NCBI GenBank assembly: GCA_945935945.1
Contig: CAMESA010000021.1
Coordinates: forward strand, 1 to 11,655
From: an uncultured Mollicutes bacterium
GTDB lineage: Bacteria; Bacillota_I; Bacilli_A; RFN20; CAG-826
DNA length: 11,655 nt
Reading direction: 5' to 3'
Shown: positions 1 through 8,900 of the stretch, piece by piece
Layout of the letters: each line of letters begins with the position of its first letter
How positions within the stretch are numbered: the stretch's first letter is position 1
Notes under the pieces: model-generated
The model's input: the letters and a program-made list of their open reading frames with translations, nothing else
What the model was told of the DNA's origin: nothing
Databases searched by the model: none
Position numbers and translations under genes: made by a program

Positions 1-39
1 CCGCTATTATAATTTAAACAACTACATATATCATCAATG

Positions 40-267
40 TTACTTTTTAAGTGATAAAGCAACAACAGTTTCAATGTGGTTTCTTTTAGGCATACAAATT
101 GCACTAATAATCTGGATAAAATAAGAAACGAACACATAGGATGCATTGGTGCGATTACCAGATATGAGATATTAATCACCTGTTCCACTAAACACAGGAG
201 ACAATAGATACATAGCAAATTGACAAATCTTAGAGGTATCGTAGTCACCATTATTATGATTTATCGA
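40..267 (-). pseudogene. Decayed reading frame; tail resembles RumA/RlmCD-type methyltransferase
   Basis: One frame runs 76 codons from 267 to a stop at 40-42, broken only by a TAA at 172-174. Its end reads MPKRNHIETVVALSLKK. The NHIETVV part closely resembles the conserved C-terminal motif of 23S rRNA (uracil-5-)-methyltransferases of the RumA/RlmCD type (DMFPxTxHxETVV), with FPRT apparently decayed to PKR. The preceding residues YFIQIISAI also fit that family. Upstream of the in-frame stop (GDYDTSKICQFAMYLLS) I recognise nothing, and that part may not belong to the same gene. No catalytic Cys motif is present. This may mark an old chromosomal flank or the edge of the island. Confidence 0.4.
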
Positions 268-410
268 TTAAATTTTATATTTAAAAAATCTATCTTGACA
301 ATAAACATTTATTTTAACAAGAAATCCGAAAAGTAACAATAAACTACTCAAGATTATCAAAATATAATGGATATTCTAGATTGTAAAATAATTTAAAAGT
401 TCTTTACAAA
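268..410. other. AT-rich flank downstream of cassette L
   Basis: No open frame of note, RNA gene or strong terminator is visible after the TIR stop codon. The only inverted repeat I found is a 5-bp AATAT/ATATT stem near 360-376, too weak to call. Confidence 0.4.
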
Positions 411-3400
411 TTAGAATTGGAATTTCGCTCCTGGCCCTCCTTTAATAGGCACTTCCAAAGCACCATTAATACCTATTAAAATAGATGGTCTAATCGCAAC
501 TTCAGCAACACTATCAGGTATATCTTCAAATTGATCGGCATCAAGATTTATAGCACAATCGTTTGTATAAACTTCCATTAAGCCATTTTCAGACTCTGAA
601 ATATCCCTGAGCAACCAATTTGGTGTATGATCTACAATTACTTGGAAATTCGTAATTAATTCGTTTTTATATTGCACTAACTCTGAATTTTTCAATATAT
701 AATGTTCTGCAGACATACATTCAACTATATCATTCCAGCTACTAATAGAACGATATTCATCAATATCAATTTTTTCACTCGATATATTAAGCCCTGTACA
801 AATAAATGAATAATTAGTTGAATTCCAAGAAACAACTTTAGAATTCAATTCGTCTTCATCATAGTATTGGTTTGTTTGGTTAGCGAAAGGCTCATCTCTA
901 ACAGACTTGTATGAAGGTAAGAATACTTTATCATAGAAAAATTTCTTAGTTTCGCCTAAAAACTCAATAATTTGAGCTTGACATAGCATATTTTTTTCTA
1001 TTTCATTAAAAGCAGTTTCATAGAAGTAGTCATTAAGCCAACTTCTTATATCGGATCCTTCGTATGAACAAGCTAAATTACCGGTTCTTTTATTTAAAAT
1101 CTTAGAGATTTCTTCGCCATCCCAGTGAATGTCTAAATTGTTTAAATTAATAGGCGATTTAAAGTCTAAGGAATTTCTAGAGATTACAAAGGCAACTTGT
1201 TTATTTTTAGAAGAATCAACATTAATTACTCTCCATTGAATAGGCTTAAACATAAAATAATCATCATTATATTTTAAAAACTTTAAACCTATGAAACTAA
1301 CCACATTATTCTTATCAGGTAATAGATTATTTAATTTTTCAATTAATTCAAAGGAATCAACTTTTGTTTGAGGATAATTTCCAATAGTAAAATAAACCGA
1401 ATTAAATCCAGCTCTATCTCGAACTCTAATATAAGGGCTAGGGTTCCAAAGAGTTAAATCTTTAGAAGAATTAGATTTTTCTTTTAAAATAGTTTCAATT
1501 TCTTCAATTCTAATTTTCTTTTTGTCAATTCCATAATAATTTTCTATTTCTGAAATTGATCTAATATATTCTTGCTCAATTTCATAAAGATCAGCATTAA
1601 TCCTATTCATTTCATCGCATTGATTAATATTTGGGAAACTGTTAGCGGCTTTTTTTGCTTCAGAATAATCTAATTCAACAACAGATAATTTGGCACGTAA
1701 TTCTTTTTTCTGTTTAATTTGAAAAAAACCACACCTGCTAATCTTAGCAGATAATTCCATCATCTCATTTCTAAGAGATGTCTTTTCTTCTTGAAGTAAT
1801 GAAATCTTTTTATTATATGTTGTAGTAAAATTGTTTTTTAATTCCAATAATTTGTCCTTTTTAATGTTATAATCTTCTTTTAATTTTGTGTAATCGCTTG
1901 AAGAATAAAAAGTGCTAATTTCATTCTTCAAGGCAGCTAATTCATTACTCAATTTTTCTATAACATCATCTTTAGAAATTGCGTCACAATTATCAATATA
2001 ATTCTGCATATCTAAATCGCCATATTCTTTGTTAATATATCTAAATGCTTCTAACAATAAATTTTTATCATCATTGCTCATATATGGTTTAATGCACATA
2101 GGAACATTTTTTCTTAAGAAAGAATATTCAGAATTGCAATACATCCCCTCAATGCATTCTTTAATCAACTTATCGGAATTTAAAAAATTCCCTAGCATCT
2201 TAAAGATTAATAATGGCTTCTTATAATCTTCAGGTGTACGCGCTTCCCTTAACATACGCATTGCCTTGTCATAATCTTCCTTATTTTTGTTATATAAAAC
2301 TTCTTGTTGAAAAAAATTGAGTTTGTATTTTAATTCATCATTAGCATATTCAACTGCTTTTCGAAAAAATTCACCAAAAAATATGTTGTTACTACTACAA
2401 GCTAAAGGTAATTCTTTAGAATTGATTTTATTTTCAACTTTAAATTTAATAAAATAACCTTCAGCACATTTAGGATCGATTTTAATAATTTCATCAGCCA
2501 ATTCATCAGCTTCTTCGAATTGGTCCTTAGACAAACAAGTATTTGCTTTAGCTATTTTTGATGCTAGTACAACAACTTTATTATTGTCTTCAAATGTCCC
2601 TGCGTTGCCCTTACTCTTTTTAATTAATTTTTGAATGCCTTTTAATATATCCTGTACATATCCTAATTTAGAAAGGTCTTGTGATTGAAGATTTGTAAAC
2701 TCCTCAGGCATCTCATATGGGCTCATATCTTTATAGCAAGGAATTAGAACTTTGTTTTTATCGGTTTTCATCATCGTTATGAATCTTGACCACTCATTTT
2801 TAACCCACGGAGCATTAAAATATTCTTTTTTTGTTCCAATCACGAGCATTATTTTTGATGAACTCAATGCTGAGAAAATATATGGTTCATATTCCATTCC
2901 CAGTTTATCTTCGAGTGATATTTTAGAAAAGAATACTCTGTAACCTTTATCAGATAAAGCATCATATATTTCTTCACCCAAAACACTATCAATAGTTCTT
3001 TTTTTATTTTTATCAGTTTCTTTATAACAAATAAAAATATCATATGGTTCTTCTTGGTTTGAAAGTTCTAAAATCTTTTTTTGAACTCCATCAATATATT
3101 TTGCTTCTTCGTTATAAAGTACACGAGCAATCGGATCTGACAATTCAATAGTTTTTAAATAATCATTATCCATCAAAATAGAATTTAGTAAAGTTCTGTG
3201 GCAAGTAGGGACTTTCTTTCCTGCTGTTGGATCAGTTACATATTCAATCCCATATTTACATAAACATAAACCCCAGTAAGCTTCAGCTTGTTCGCCTTGA
3301 TCCGCAATGATTTTTTCGTATATAGATGATGCCTTGTCATATTCATGAACAGACAATTGATATGCTGCTCTGTTATATAATTGAAGAGTTTTTTCCTTAT

Positions 3401-3506
3401 CAACATTTGGTACGGTTTGGCAAGTACCACAGTAAGAACAAGTAATTGTTTTTTCATTACCCGTGACTTCAAGATCGCCACCACACATTTTACATTTATA
3501 AATCAT
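411..3506 (-). CDS. Zinc-ribbon / TIR / coiled-coil protein with DUF6273-like C-terminus, cassette L
   Basis: This is a 1031-aa protein. Its domains in order are a zinc ribbon (C5, C8, C23, C26), a TPR-like segment (about 38-90), and a TIR domain (about 152-293) with YDIFICYKE and LEDKLGMEYEPYI. E207 aligns with the catalytic Glu of NADase TIRs. A helical/TPR-like linker (307-515) follows, then a coiled coil (about 515-680) with a CGFF-KQKK turn at 592-600, and a DUF6273-like domain (about 690-1015). Landmarks of that last domain are FTIGNYPQ (706-713), PIQWRV (755-760), SDIRSWLN (818-825), DKVFLPS (859-865) and AIRPSIL (1004-1010). The first 290 residues align without gaps to the other TIR protein at about 71% identity; the rest is far more divergent. 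It ends with a Gly-rich tail. It is probably a cytosolic NAD+-degrading effector whose C-terminus recognises a trigger. It is last in its cassette. Confidence 0.88.
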   Translation of the reverse strand: MIYKCKMCGGDLEVTGNEKTITCSYCGTCQTVPNVDKEKTLQLYNRAAYQLSVHEYDKASSIYEKIIADQGEQAEAYWGLCLCKYGIEYVTDPTAGKKVPTCHRTLLNSILMDNDYLKTIELSDPIARVLYNEEAKYIDGVQKKILELSNQEEPYDIFICYKETDKNKKRTIDSVLGEEIYDALSDKGYRVFFSKISLEDKLGMEYEPYIFSALSSSKIMLVIGTKKEYFNAPWVKNEWSRFITMMKTDKNKVLIPCYKDMSPYEMPEEFTNLQSQDLSKLGYVQDILKGIQKLIKKSKGNAGTFEDNNKVVVLASKIAKANTCLSKDQFEEADELADEIIKIDPKCAEGYFIKFKVENKINSKELPLACSSNNIFFGEFFRKAVEYANDELKYKLNFFQQEVLYNKNKEDYDKAMRMLREARTPEDYKKPLLIFKMLGNFLNSDKLIKECIEGMYCNSEYSFLRKNVPMCIKPYMSNDDKNLLLEAFRYINKEYGDLDMQNYIDNCDAISKDDVIEKLSNELAALKNEISTFYSSSDYTKLKEDYNIKKDKLLELKNNFTTTYNKKISLLQEEKTSLRNEMMELSAKISRCGFFQIKQKKELRAKLSVVELDYSEAKKAANSFPNINQCDEMNRINADLYEIEQEYIRSISEIENYYGIDKKKIRIEEIETILKEKSNSSKDLTLWNPSPYIRVRDRAGFNSVYFTIGNYPQTKVDSFELIEKLNNLLPDKNNVVSFIGLKFLKYNDDYFMFKPIQWRVINVDSSKNKQVAFVISRNSLDFKSPINLNNLDIHWDGEEISKILNKRTGNLACSYEGSDIRSWLNDYFYETAFNEIEKNMLCQAQIIEFLGETKKFFYDKVFLPSYKSVRDEPFANQTNQYYDEDELNSKVVSWNSTNYSFICTGLNISSEKIDIDEYRSISSWNDIVECMSAEHYILKNSELVQYKNELITNFQVIVDHTPNWLLRDISESENGLMEVYTNDCAINLDADQFEDIPDSVAEVAIRPSILIGINGALEVPIKGGPGAKFQF

Positions 3507-3513
3507 AGTAATA

Positions 3514-3517
3514 CTCC
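3514..3517 (-). promoter_or_regulatory. Ribosome binding site of the cassette L TIR gene
   Basis: GGAG lies 7 bases before the ATG at 3506 and supports that start, which also matches the start of the paralogue at 9158. The 76-bp gap before this gene holds TGGCATAAT, which resembles an extended -10 box, so a weak internal promoter is possible. Confidence 0.65.
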
Positions 3518-3582
3518 ATTAACTAATAAGAAAATAATGCACTATTTCTAAAAATTACTCATTATGCCAAGAAAAATAAGTG

Positions 3583-4818
3583 CTATCTATCTTTTATAAA
3601 TTCATTCTCAATTTGAACAATTCTATGTTTCTTTGAGTCAATAACTTTTTGAACTTCTTCTTTATCTTTTTTAACTTTTTCTTTTGCTTTGCAAATATCA
3701 CGATTTAATTGTTCAATTTGCAATTTTTTCGCTTTCTTTTCTTTTATCGCAAAGAAACCCAATACTGCCAAAGTCGAATTAGCAAGCTGAATTTCTTCTT
3801 TCAAATCAGATATTTCTTTGTCAGCGTTAATCGAGTCCCTCTTGGATTCAAGCTGTTTAATTTCTACCTCTAATTGTGCTTGTTCTTTGAGCAAGGCATC
3901 TTTAAGTTCAGCATTTTCTGACCAGAATTTTTTAATACGCTCTTGTTTTTCAGCTTCCAACCTTTCTTCTTCAGCTTTTCTTCTAGCTTCTTCTATTTTT
4001 TTGGTTTTATTCTGAATTTTAGTTCTTCTAGCCTTGAAATTTTCCAAATCTTTTCTTCTACGAGCTTTTGCTTCTTCTGTTAACCCAACATTTTGAGTAG
4101 CACGATAATCACCAATCCAATAATAATGGACGTATGTTAAATCAATAGCAGTTTCTTCATAATCAATCAAATTATCGTAGACATACTCGAGATGGACAGG
4201 CCCATATTTATCAAGTGTATCAAGAAGAATGATACAATTTGAAAGAATTGTAATATATTCTTTCCAACCATCATCATCTTCTTCGTGTGAATACCTATCC
4301 CATCTATCTCTTCCGAAATTGTAGCCTTTCAAAACAGCGCGATTTAACTTATTAGAAACATAACTCATAATAAATTCGTAGTTAATCTTATTGTCTGTTT
4401 TCTCACAAACGCCATAAATAACATCTCTAACATTAGCAACCACATTTATGGCCATATTAACTGTATTTGTATCATAAGGATACGAACCAAAGTCTTCAAT
4501 GAACTCATTAATTGCATCAAGAGCAGCACAAATGAGTGAATACTCGATTTCATACTGTTCAGAAAACTTAGTTTCATCATCGGCCATCAATGTGTTTGAA
4601 GAATAATTTAAATTAATTAAACTAGCCAACTCCTGGATTTTCATCCCATTTAAAAGTTGTTTTACTTGAACAGCATTTTGCTCAAAAAAATCTGATTTAA
4701 CTTCATATGAAGACATATAACCAATATCATATCGTTGCTTACAAACCTGACACTCGCAATTTAGAGCATCAATTCTCATCACGGGTCCACCGCAGTTTTT
4801 ACATTTTAATAGTTCCAT
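3583..4818 (-). CDS. Zinc-ribbon / long coiled-coil protein, function unknown
   Basis: This is a 411-aa protein. An N-terminal zinc ribbon (C6, C9, C23, C26, with an extra C21) opens with ELLKCKNCGG, much like the KCKMCGG opening of the two TIR proteins. Residues about 40-240 are helical and not recognised. Residues about 245-411 are a charged coiled coil rich in Glu, Lys and Arg, with a break LAVLGFFAIKEKKAKK at about 351-365. The same GFF-KK turn interrupts the coiled coils of both TIR proteins, which suggests a shared antiparallel hairpin used for assembly. There is no signal peptide or membrane helix. It is overlapped by the membrane protein gene upstream and lies 76 bp before the TIR gene, so it may link the membrane protein to the TIR protein. 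Confidence 0.8.
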   Translation of the reverse strand: MELLKCKNCGGPVMRIDALNCECQVCKQRYDIGYMSSYEVKSDFFEQNAVQVKQLLNGMKIQELASLINLNYSSNTLMADDETKFSEQYEIEYSLICAALDAINEFIEDFGSYPYDTNTVNMAINVVANVRDVIYGVCEKTDNKINYEFIMSYVSNKLNRAVLKGYNFGRDRWDRYSHEEDDDGWKEYITILSNCIILLDTLDKYGPVHLEYVYDNLIDYEETAIDLTYVHYYWIGDYRATQNVGLTEEAKARRRKDLENFKARRTKIQNKTKKIEEARRKAEEERLEAEKQERIKKFWSENAELKDALLKEQAQLEVEIKQLESKRDSINADKEISDLKEEIQLANSTLAVLGFFAIKEKKAKKLQIEQLNRDICKAKEKVKKDKEEVQKVIDSKKHRIVQIENEFIKDR

Positions 4819-5336
4819 CTTTTAAATACCTCCTTGGAATTTTCATTATTTTCTAAAAAAACTATAATACCAGAAACAACAGAAATAACGATTCCGAGTA
4901 TTATTCCTGTAAAAATACATCCACCGCCAAATTTTGGCTTTTCATGATAAGTTACATATTTACAAGGAGACCATTCTGCTTTTGGCAATGTCCCAGCTAT
5001 AAAAATATATAAAAAACTAAAAATGAACGTTGTAATTAATGATAGTATAAAAACAACCACCCAAGAGTCTTTATGAGACATCAACAAAAATAGTGATATC
5101 AAACCGAGACCTAATGATAAAAAATAAAGAATTACAGTCGCTAATCCAAAAAAGCCAATGCGTTCTTGATATATAGTGTTATAATGCTTCACACCCACAG
5201 TGCTAAACATTATTTTGTATCCACTTGAGCCTTCGTAATAATGGTTACCTGAAACAGCGGGGAGTGTGAACAAAGCTAAACAAAGTATCAAAAAAACAAG
5301 AATTAAAACTAATGGTAATGCCTTTTTGAACGTCAT
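4806..5336 (-). CDS. Four-helix membrane protein, function unknown
   Basis: This is a 176-aa protein with four hydrophobic segments at about residues 6-26, 61-87, 92-115 and 139-161. A region of about 33 residues between helices 1 and 2 (GNHYYEGSSGYKIMF onward) would lie on one face, and a short loop with C125 joins helices 3 and 4. The positive N-terminus (MTFKK) suggests that the N-terminus is inside the cell, which puts the first loop outside. I do not recognise a family. It takes the place that the SPFH and HEPN genes have in cassette R, and its 3' end overlaps the start of the zinc-ribbon/coiled-coil gene by 13 bp, so the two products probably act together. A membrane anchor or pore partner for the TIR protein is possible, but nothing in the sequence proves it. 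Confidence 0.75.
   Translation of the reverse strand: MTFKKALPLVLILVFLILCLALFTLPAVSGNHYYEGSSGYKIMFSTVGVKHYNTIYQERIGFFGLATVILYFLSLGLGLISLFLLMSHKDSWVVVFILSLITTFIFSFLYIFIAGTLPKAEWSPCKYVTYHEKPKFGGGCIFTGIILGIVISVVSGIIVFLENNENSKEVFKRWNY
4829..4835 (-). promoter_or_regulatory. Ribosome binding site of the zinc-ribbon/coiled-coil gene
   Basis: A full AAGGAGG lies 10 bases before the ATG at 4818, inside the 3' end of the membrane protein gene. It confirms the start and the overlap of 13 bp. Confidence 0.8.
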
Positions 5337-5424
5337 TCTTTTCTCCTTCCACAATTAGAACAGAATTTAGATTCAATATTTTTGGTTCCACAATTAGGGC
5401 ACTCAATTAAGAATTTTTAGCCAT
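5333..5424 (-). pseudogene. Deleted and frameshifted remnant of an SPFH/zinc-ribbon gene
   Basis: An ATG at 5424 begins MAKN, like the SPFH protein start (MAKKF). After a one-base deletion the next frame reads LIECPNCGTKNIE and then SKFCSNCGRRKE before a TGA at 5333-5335. The LIECP part matches SPFH residues 6-10, and the rest matches its last zinc ribbon (564-582). About 550 codons between the first CPxCG and the last CPxCG motif are missing, as expected from recombination between zinc-ribbon coding repeats. In the frame of the ATG translation stops after five codons. The tail overlaps the next gene as ATGA and supplies its ribosome site. A tiny functional zinc-ribbon peptide is unlikely because that frame has no start codon. 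Confidence 0.75.
5342..5348 (-). promoter_or_regulatory. Ribosome binding site of the membrane protein gene
   Basis: AAGGAGA lies 5 bases before the ATG at 5336, inside the zinc-ribbon remnant. It supports this ATG over the in-frame TTG at 5354, which has no such site. Confidence 0.8.
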
Positions 5425-5433
5425 AGAGATACT

Positions 5434-5622
5434 TTACTTTTTAATTTCTACATTTGATAAAGCATATTCAAGCGCCATTGAAAGTATTAAATTTCTTGTT
5501 CTACCGGTTTCGTTTGCAATTTCATCGAACTTTGAAATTAAATCATTAGAAAGACGCAGCGAAATGACAGATGAATCTCCCTTGTAATTTTTTGAAGTAA
5601 CCTCAAATTTTGCTCTTTCAAT
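5434..5622 (-). CDS. Ribbon-helix-helix regulator, cassette L; no standard start codon
   Basis: This open frame of 62 codons is about 76% identical (47 of 62 by hand) to the RHH protein at 11382-11576. The strand SSVISLRLS, helix A and helix B are all intact. Where the other copy has TACAATGCAAAAG, this copy has TACAAATTGAAAG. The one-base gain and G-to-T change remove the ATG, and the frame upstream holds no ATG, GTG or TTG before a stop. The coordinates assume the rare start ATT at 5622. The gene may be translated weakly from ATT, or it may be a recent pseudogene. The body shows no other damage. The stop is 9 bp before the SPFH-like scar, the same layout as in cassette R. Confidence 0.6.
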   Translation of the reverse strand: MERAKFEVTSKNYKGDSSVISLRLSNDLISKFDEIANETGRTRNLILSMALEYALSNVEIKK

Positions 5623-5649
5623 TTGTATTATTATTGTAACACATTTGTA
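5623..5649 (-). promoter_or_regulatory. Phased TACAA repeats: putative RHH operator, cassette L
   Basis: On the minus strand TACAA lies at 5645-5649, 5634-5638 and 5623-5627, three copies with exact 11-bp spacing. This matches the array in front of the other RHH gene. The stretch TACAAATGTGTTACAAT is identical in the two places, although the reading frame through it is broken here. That argues for conservation as a DNA site rather than as protein code. It is probably an operator for one or both RHH proteins. Confidence 0.5.
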
Positions 5650-5966
5650 TTTTTATGTATATTTTCAATTTTTTAACACCAATTACTTGCTTGAAATAAT
5701 ATATCATATTTTATGCTTTCATTGTTATTATTTAGACAAAATAAAAATTTGTTACTTGACTTATTTATTGCAACAAATATATTTTTATTCATAGTTTAAT
5801 ATTATTTTTTGTCGGTTACCCTTCTTTCTTTTCTATATTTCTATCTAGACTGGTTAAGAAAGAAAATGATGCTTTGATATAATTATTTTCCCTTCTGTAA
5901 TTGCTAATAATAGAGATGCGGACATTTTTTTGGACTATAATCCATTTAAAACTTATTCATATTTAA
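5650..5966. other. Intercassette gap with no convincing gene
   Basis: This is about 317 bp of very AT-rich DNA between the TIR stop codon and the repeats in front of the second RHH gene. The only small open frame is 39 codons (5673-5792, minus strand), which lacks a ribosome site and is low in complexity. I see no GC-rich hairpin followed by a T-run, so no clear intrinsic terminator for cassette R. The promoter of cassette L should lie near the left end of this gap, but no -35/-10 pair stands out. Confidence 0.5.
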
Positions 5967-8900
5967 TTAATAGAAATACTCTATTTTTTTATTTTTAATT
6001 TCAACACAAACAAATGCTTGTGGAACAAAACCATTTTCACCAATAGATTTCACATTAGAATTATTAACACGATACTTCAAATCTTCGAAAAAATCTTCTC
6101 TCATAATGGAAACAGATTGTGAAATAAAATCTCCTGTGTTATATTTAGTACTTCTAGTCAAAATACAATAAGAATCATAATAAGCGCTATAGGCATACCC
6201 TTTTTTCTCCATTTCTTCTATAAAAGAACTTGCATATTCTGTGTAATCGAAAACCATACTTAACATACTTTCTTTTCTAATATTAATAGCATTTGATAAT
6301 TCTGTCGGAGAAAGAAGATTGTCTTTTTCTTTTTCAAAAATGTCGTTGATATAATCATCTAGTAAATCTTCATCAAAACCATTTTGAAAATTCTCATCAA
6401 TAGTCTTTGTAAGTGCTAATGAATTGCCGATATTATTTAAAAACTTTGTATATGTAATCCTTGATTTTAAATCATCAAGCATGCCGAGTGCTTTAAATTC
6501 TTCTTTCGAAGGAATAAAAATGTAATCATTAAGAGTTTTATTTTTAACTTCGAATCCATCACTTTCATTTGAAATACTAGTTAAACATAGCATTTCTTTT
6601 TCTTCTTCTGAGAAAAAAGTAGAAATGAAATTATTACAAATCCATTTCCTTATATCAGAAAACTCATAATCAATTACACTATTGCCATCTTTCTTGATTA
6701 TATTATTGCCGTCAAGCTTTATATTTGTTTCTTCATTAAATGATAAGAAATCTAAATTATAAAGTGATGTAAGTTTGAAAACTTTGTTTCCATCAATGTT
6801 TTTAACATTATTTATTCTCCATTTAATTGGTAAAACAAAATAATAATCTTGATTCTTTTTCATGAATTCGAGACCTCTAAGTCGTATTATGCCATCATCA
6901 TCTTCTTTTGCATTTCTTAATTCAATCAAAAGAGTTACACTAGTAACTTTTATTTGCGGATACTTGCCAAACAAAAGACAAGGAATAAGCACTCCTCCTT
7001 TATCTCTAACCAAATAATAATTTTTTGGTTTGTATTGCAAAGCATTATCTTGTTTAGAAATATTGATTTTTTGCTCTAATTCAAATATTTCTTTGTCCAA
7101 TTTATTTAAGCCGATTTCTTCACTTAAGACTTCAATTTGCTTTTCAATATTTTGTAGAGATACCAAATAATTGTCTTCTTCACGCTGCAATTCTTCCTTT
7201 AAAGAATTTTTTAATTCTTTTTGTTTTGCTGAAATTGTGTTATTCAGTTTTAATAATTCTATTGAGGACTCATTAATTTCTTGTTTTATCTTTTTCTTTT
7301 TTGCAAAATCAAAAAAGCCACATTCACGAAGCATCCTATTTAAATCATCTAAGTTAGACTGTAAAACAGCTTTCTTATCTATCCATTGTTGCAAATCTTT
7401 TGAATGCTTGAAATTTATTCCTGCTTTTTTATTATTGTGTTCTTCAAGTAATTTTTCTTTTTGTTTATTTAAAATTAATAAATCGTTATTATTTGATATT
7501 ATTCCCTCTTTTTTGCATTTCAATTCGACCAAATGGTCATTATATAATTTCGAATTTGCACTATTTAATTTTCTTTCTAAATAGTTGATTAAATTATCAA
7601 AATCACCATCATTTGCTTTCTTTAGTCCATTTAAATATTCTTCAATCTCATTTTTTGACATATTTGGGCGATATGTTTTAAACAACATCTCTTTAATAAT
7701 GTCCGTAGGATTGTCGTTATCTATTGCTTCTTGCATACAATAGTTTGCTAAATCTAACGAATCGCTAAATCCATCAGCTTCTATAAACAAATCATATGCA
7801 TTTTTAAAATCAATAGAAGACTTTGCTTTATCCATTGCTTTCTTAGCTTCGTTATATTTTTCTTTTTTAATTGCTCTTTTGCACTCAAAAATAAAATTTT
7901 CAACAGTTCTACGAAATGCCTTATCATCACTCCACTCGCATTCTAATAAATATGGATCGTCAAATCCATGTGGTATTTTATTAGCAAAATCCTCCAAACC
8001 ATAATACATCTCAATATCTATTTTGTTATATATTTTAAAATTTATTAAATTATATAAAGCAAACTGATTTTTAAAATTATCTTTAGGAAATCCGTCATCA
8101 TCATATAATTCTGGGTGCGCCTTAGAATCTAGTTTTGCATCTAACTTTTTTAGACCTTTTTTAGCTTCTTTAAAGTCACCTTTTGCAATAAGTATATCAA
8201 CATCTTTGATAATTTTATCTATTTCACTATCCGATGATTCAGAAGTATTCTTGCTTTTTGTGTTCTCCCTTGTGATTAATTTATCGATTCCTTTAAGCAA
8301 ATCTTGAAGATACCCAAGTTTTCCCATGTCTTGAGCTTGTAAATTTACAAATTCTTCAGGCATTTCATATGGAGACATGTTTTTATAACATGGGATTAAA
8401 TATTTCTCTTCACCATTATTACAAAGTTTCAAAAAACGGGACCATTCGTTTTTTACCCAAGGAGCATTGAAATATTCTTCTCTGGTTCCAATAGCAAGCA
8501 TAACCTTTGCGCTTGTTAATGCCGCAAAAATATAAGGTTCATATTCTTGTCCAATTTTATCCTCAAGAGAGATTTTTGAGAAGAAAGCCTTATAGCCTTT
8601 TTCTGTGAGTGCATCAAAAATTTCTTCAGCAATAACGCTATCGGGTGTACGCCTACCAGATTTGTCTGTTTCTTTATAACAAATAAAAACATCATAAGGT
8701 TCTTCAGATTTTGAAATTTCAAGAATTTTCTTTTGAACGCCATCTATATATTTTGCTTCTTCTTCATATAATTTTCTGGAGACAACATCAGCCAATTCCA
8801 AAGCTTTAATATAATCGCTATCCTTTAAAATAGAATTTGTCATTGTTCTGTGGCAAGTAGGGACTTTTTTTCCTGATTTAAGATCATCCACATATTCAAT

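Noticed and set aside
290..320. TTGACA at about 295-300 as a plus-strand promoter
   Set aside because: No -10 box follows at 16-18 bp, and there is no plus-strand gene for it to serve.
5673..5792. Open frame of 39 codons on the minus strand in the intercassette gap (MNKNIFVAINKSSNKF onward)
   Set aside because: It has no ribosome site, is rich in Asn/Lys/Ile as expected from AT-rich noncoding DNA, and has no recognisable similarity.
5820..5870. Inverted repeat TTCTTTCTT / AAGAAAGAA as a terminator or attachment site
   Set aside because: The arms are purely purine/pyrimidine runs of low complexity with a loop of about 25 bases and no following T-run.
7171..7584. Open frame of 137 codons on the plus strand
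   Set aside because: It is antisense to the coiled coil of the TIR protein. Its Ser/Phe/Leu/Cys-rich composition is typical of the complement of Lys/Glu-rich codons.
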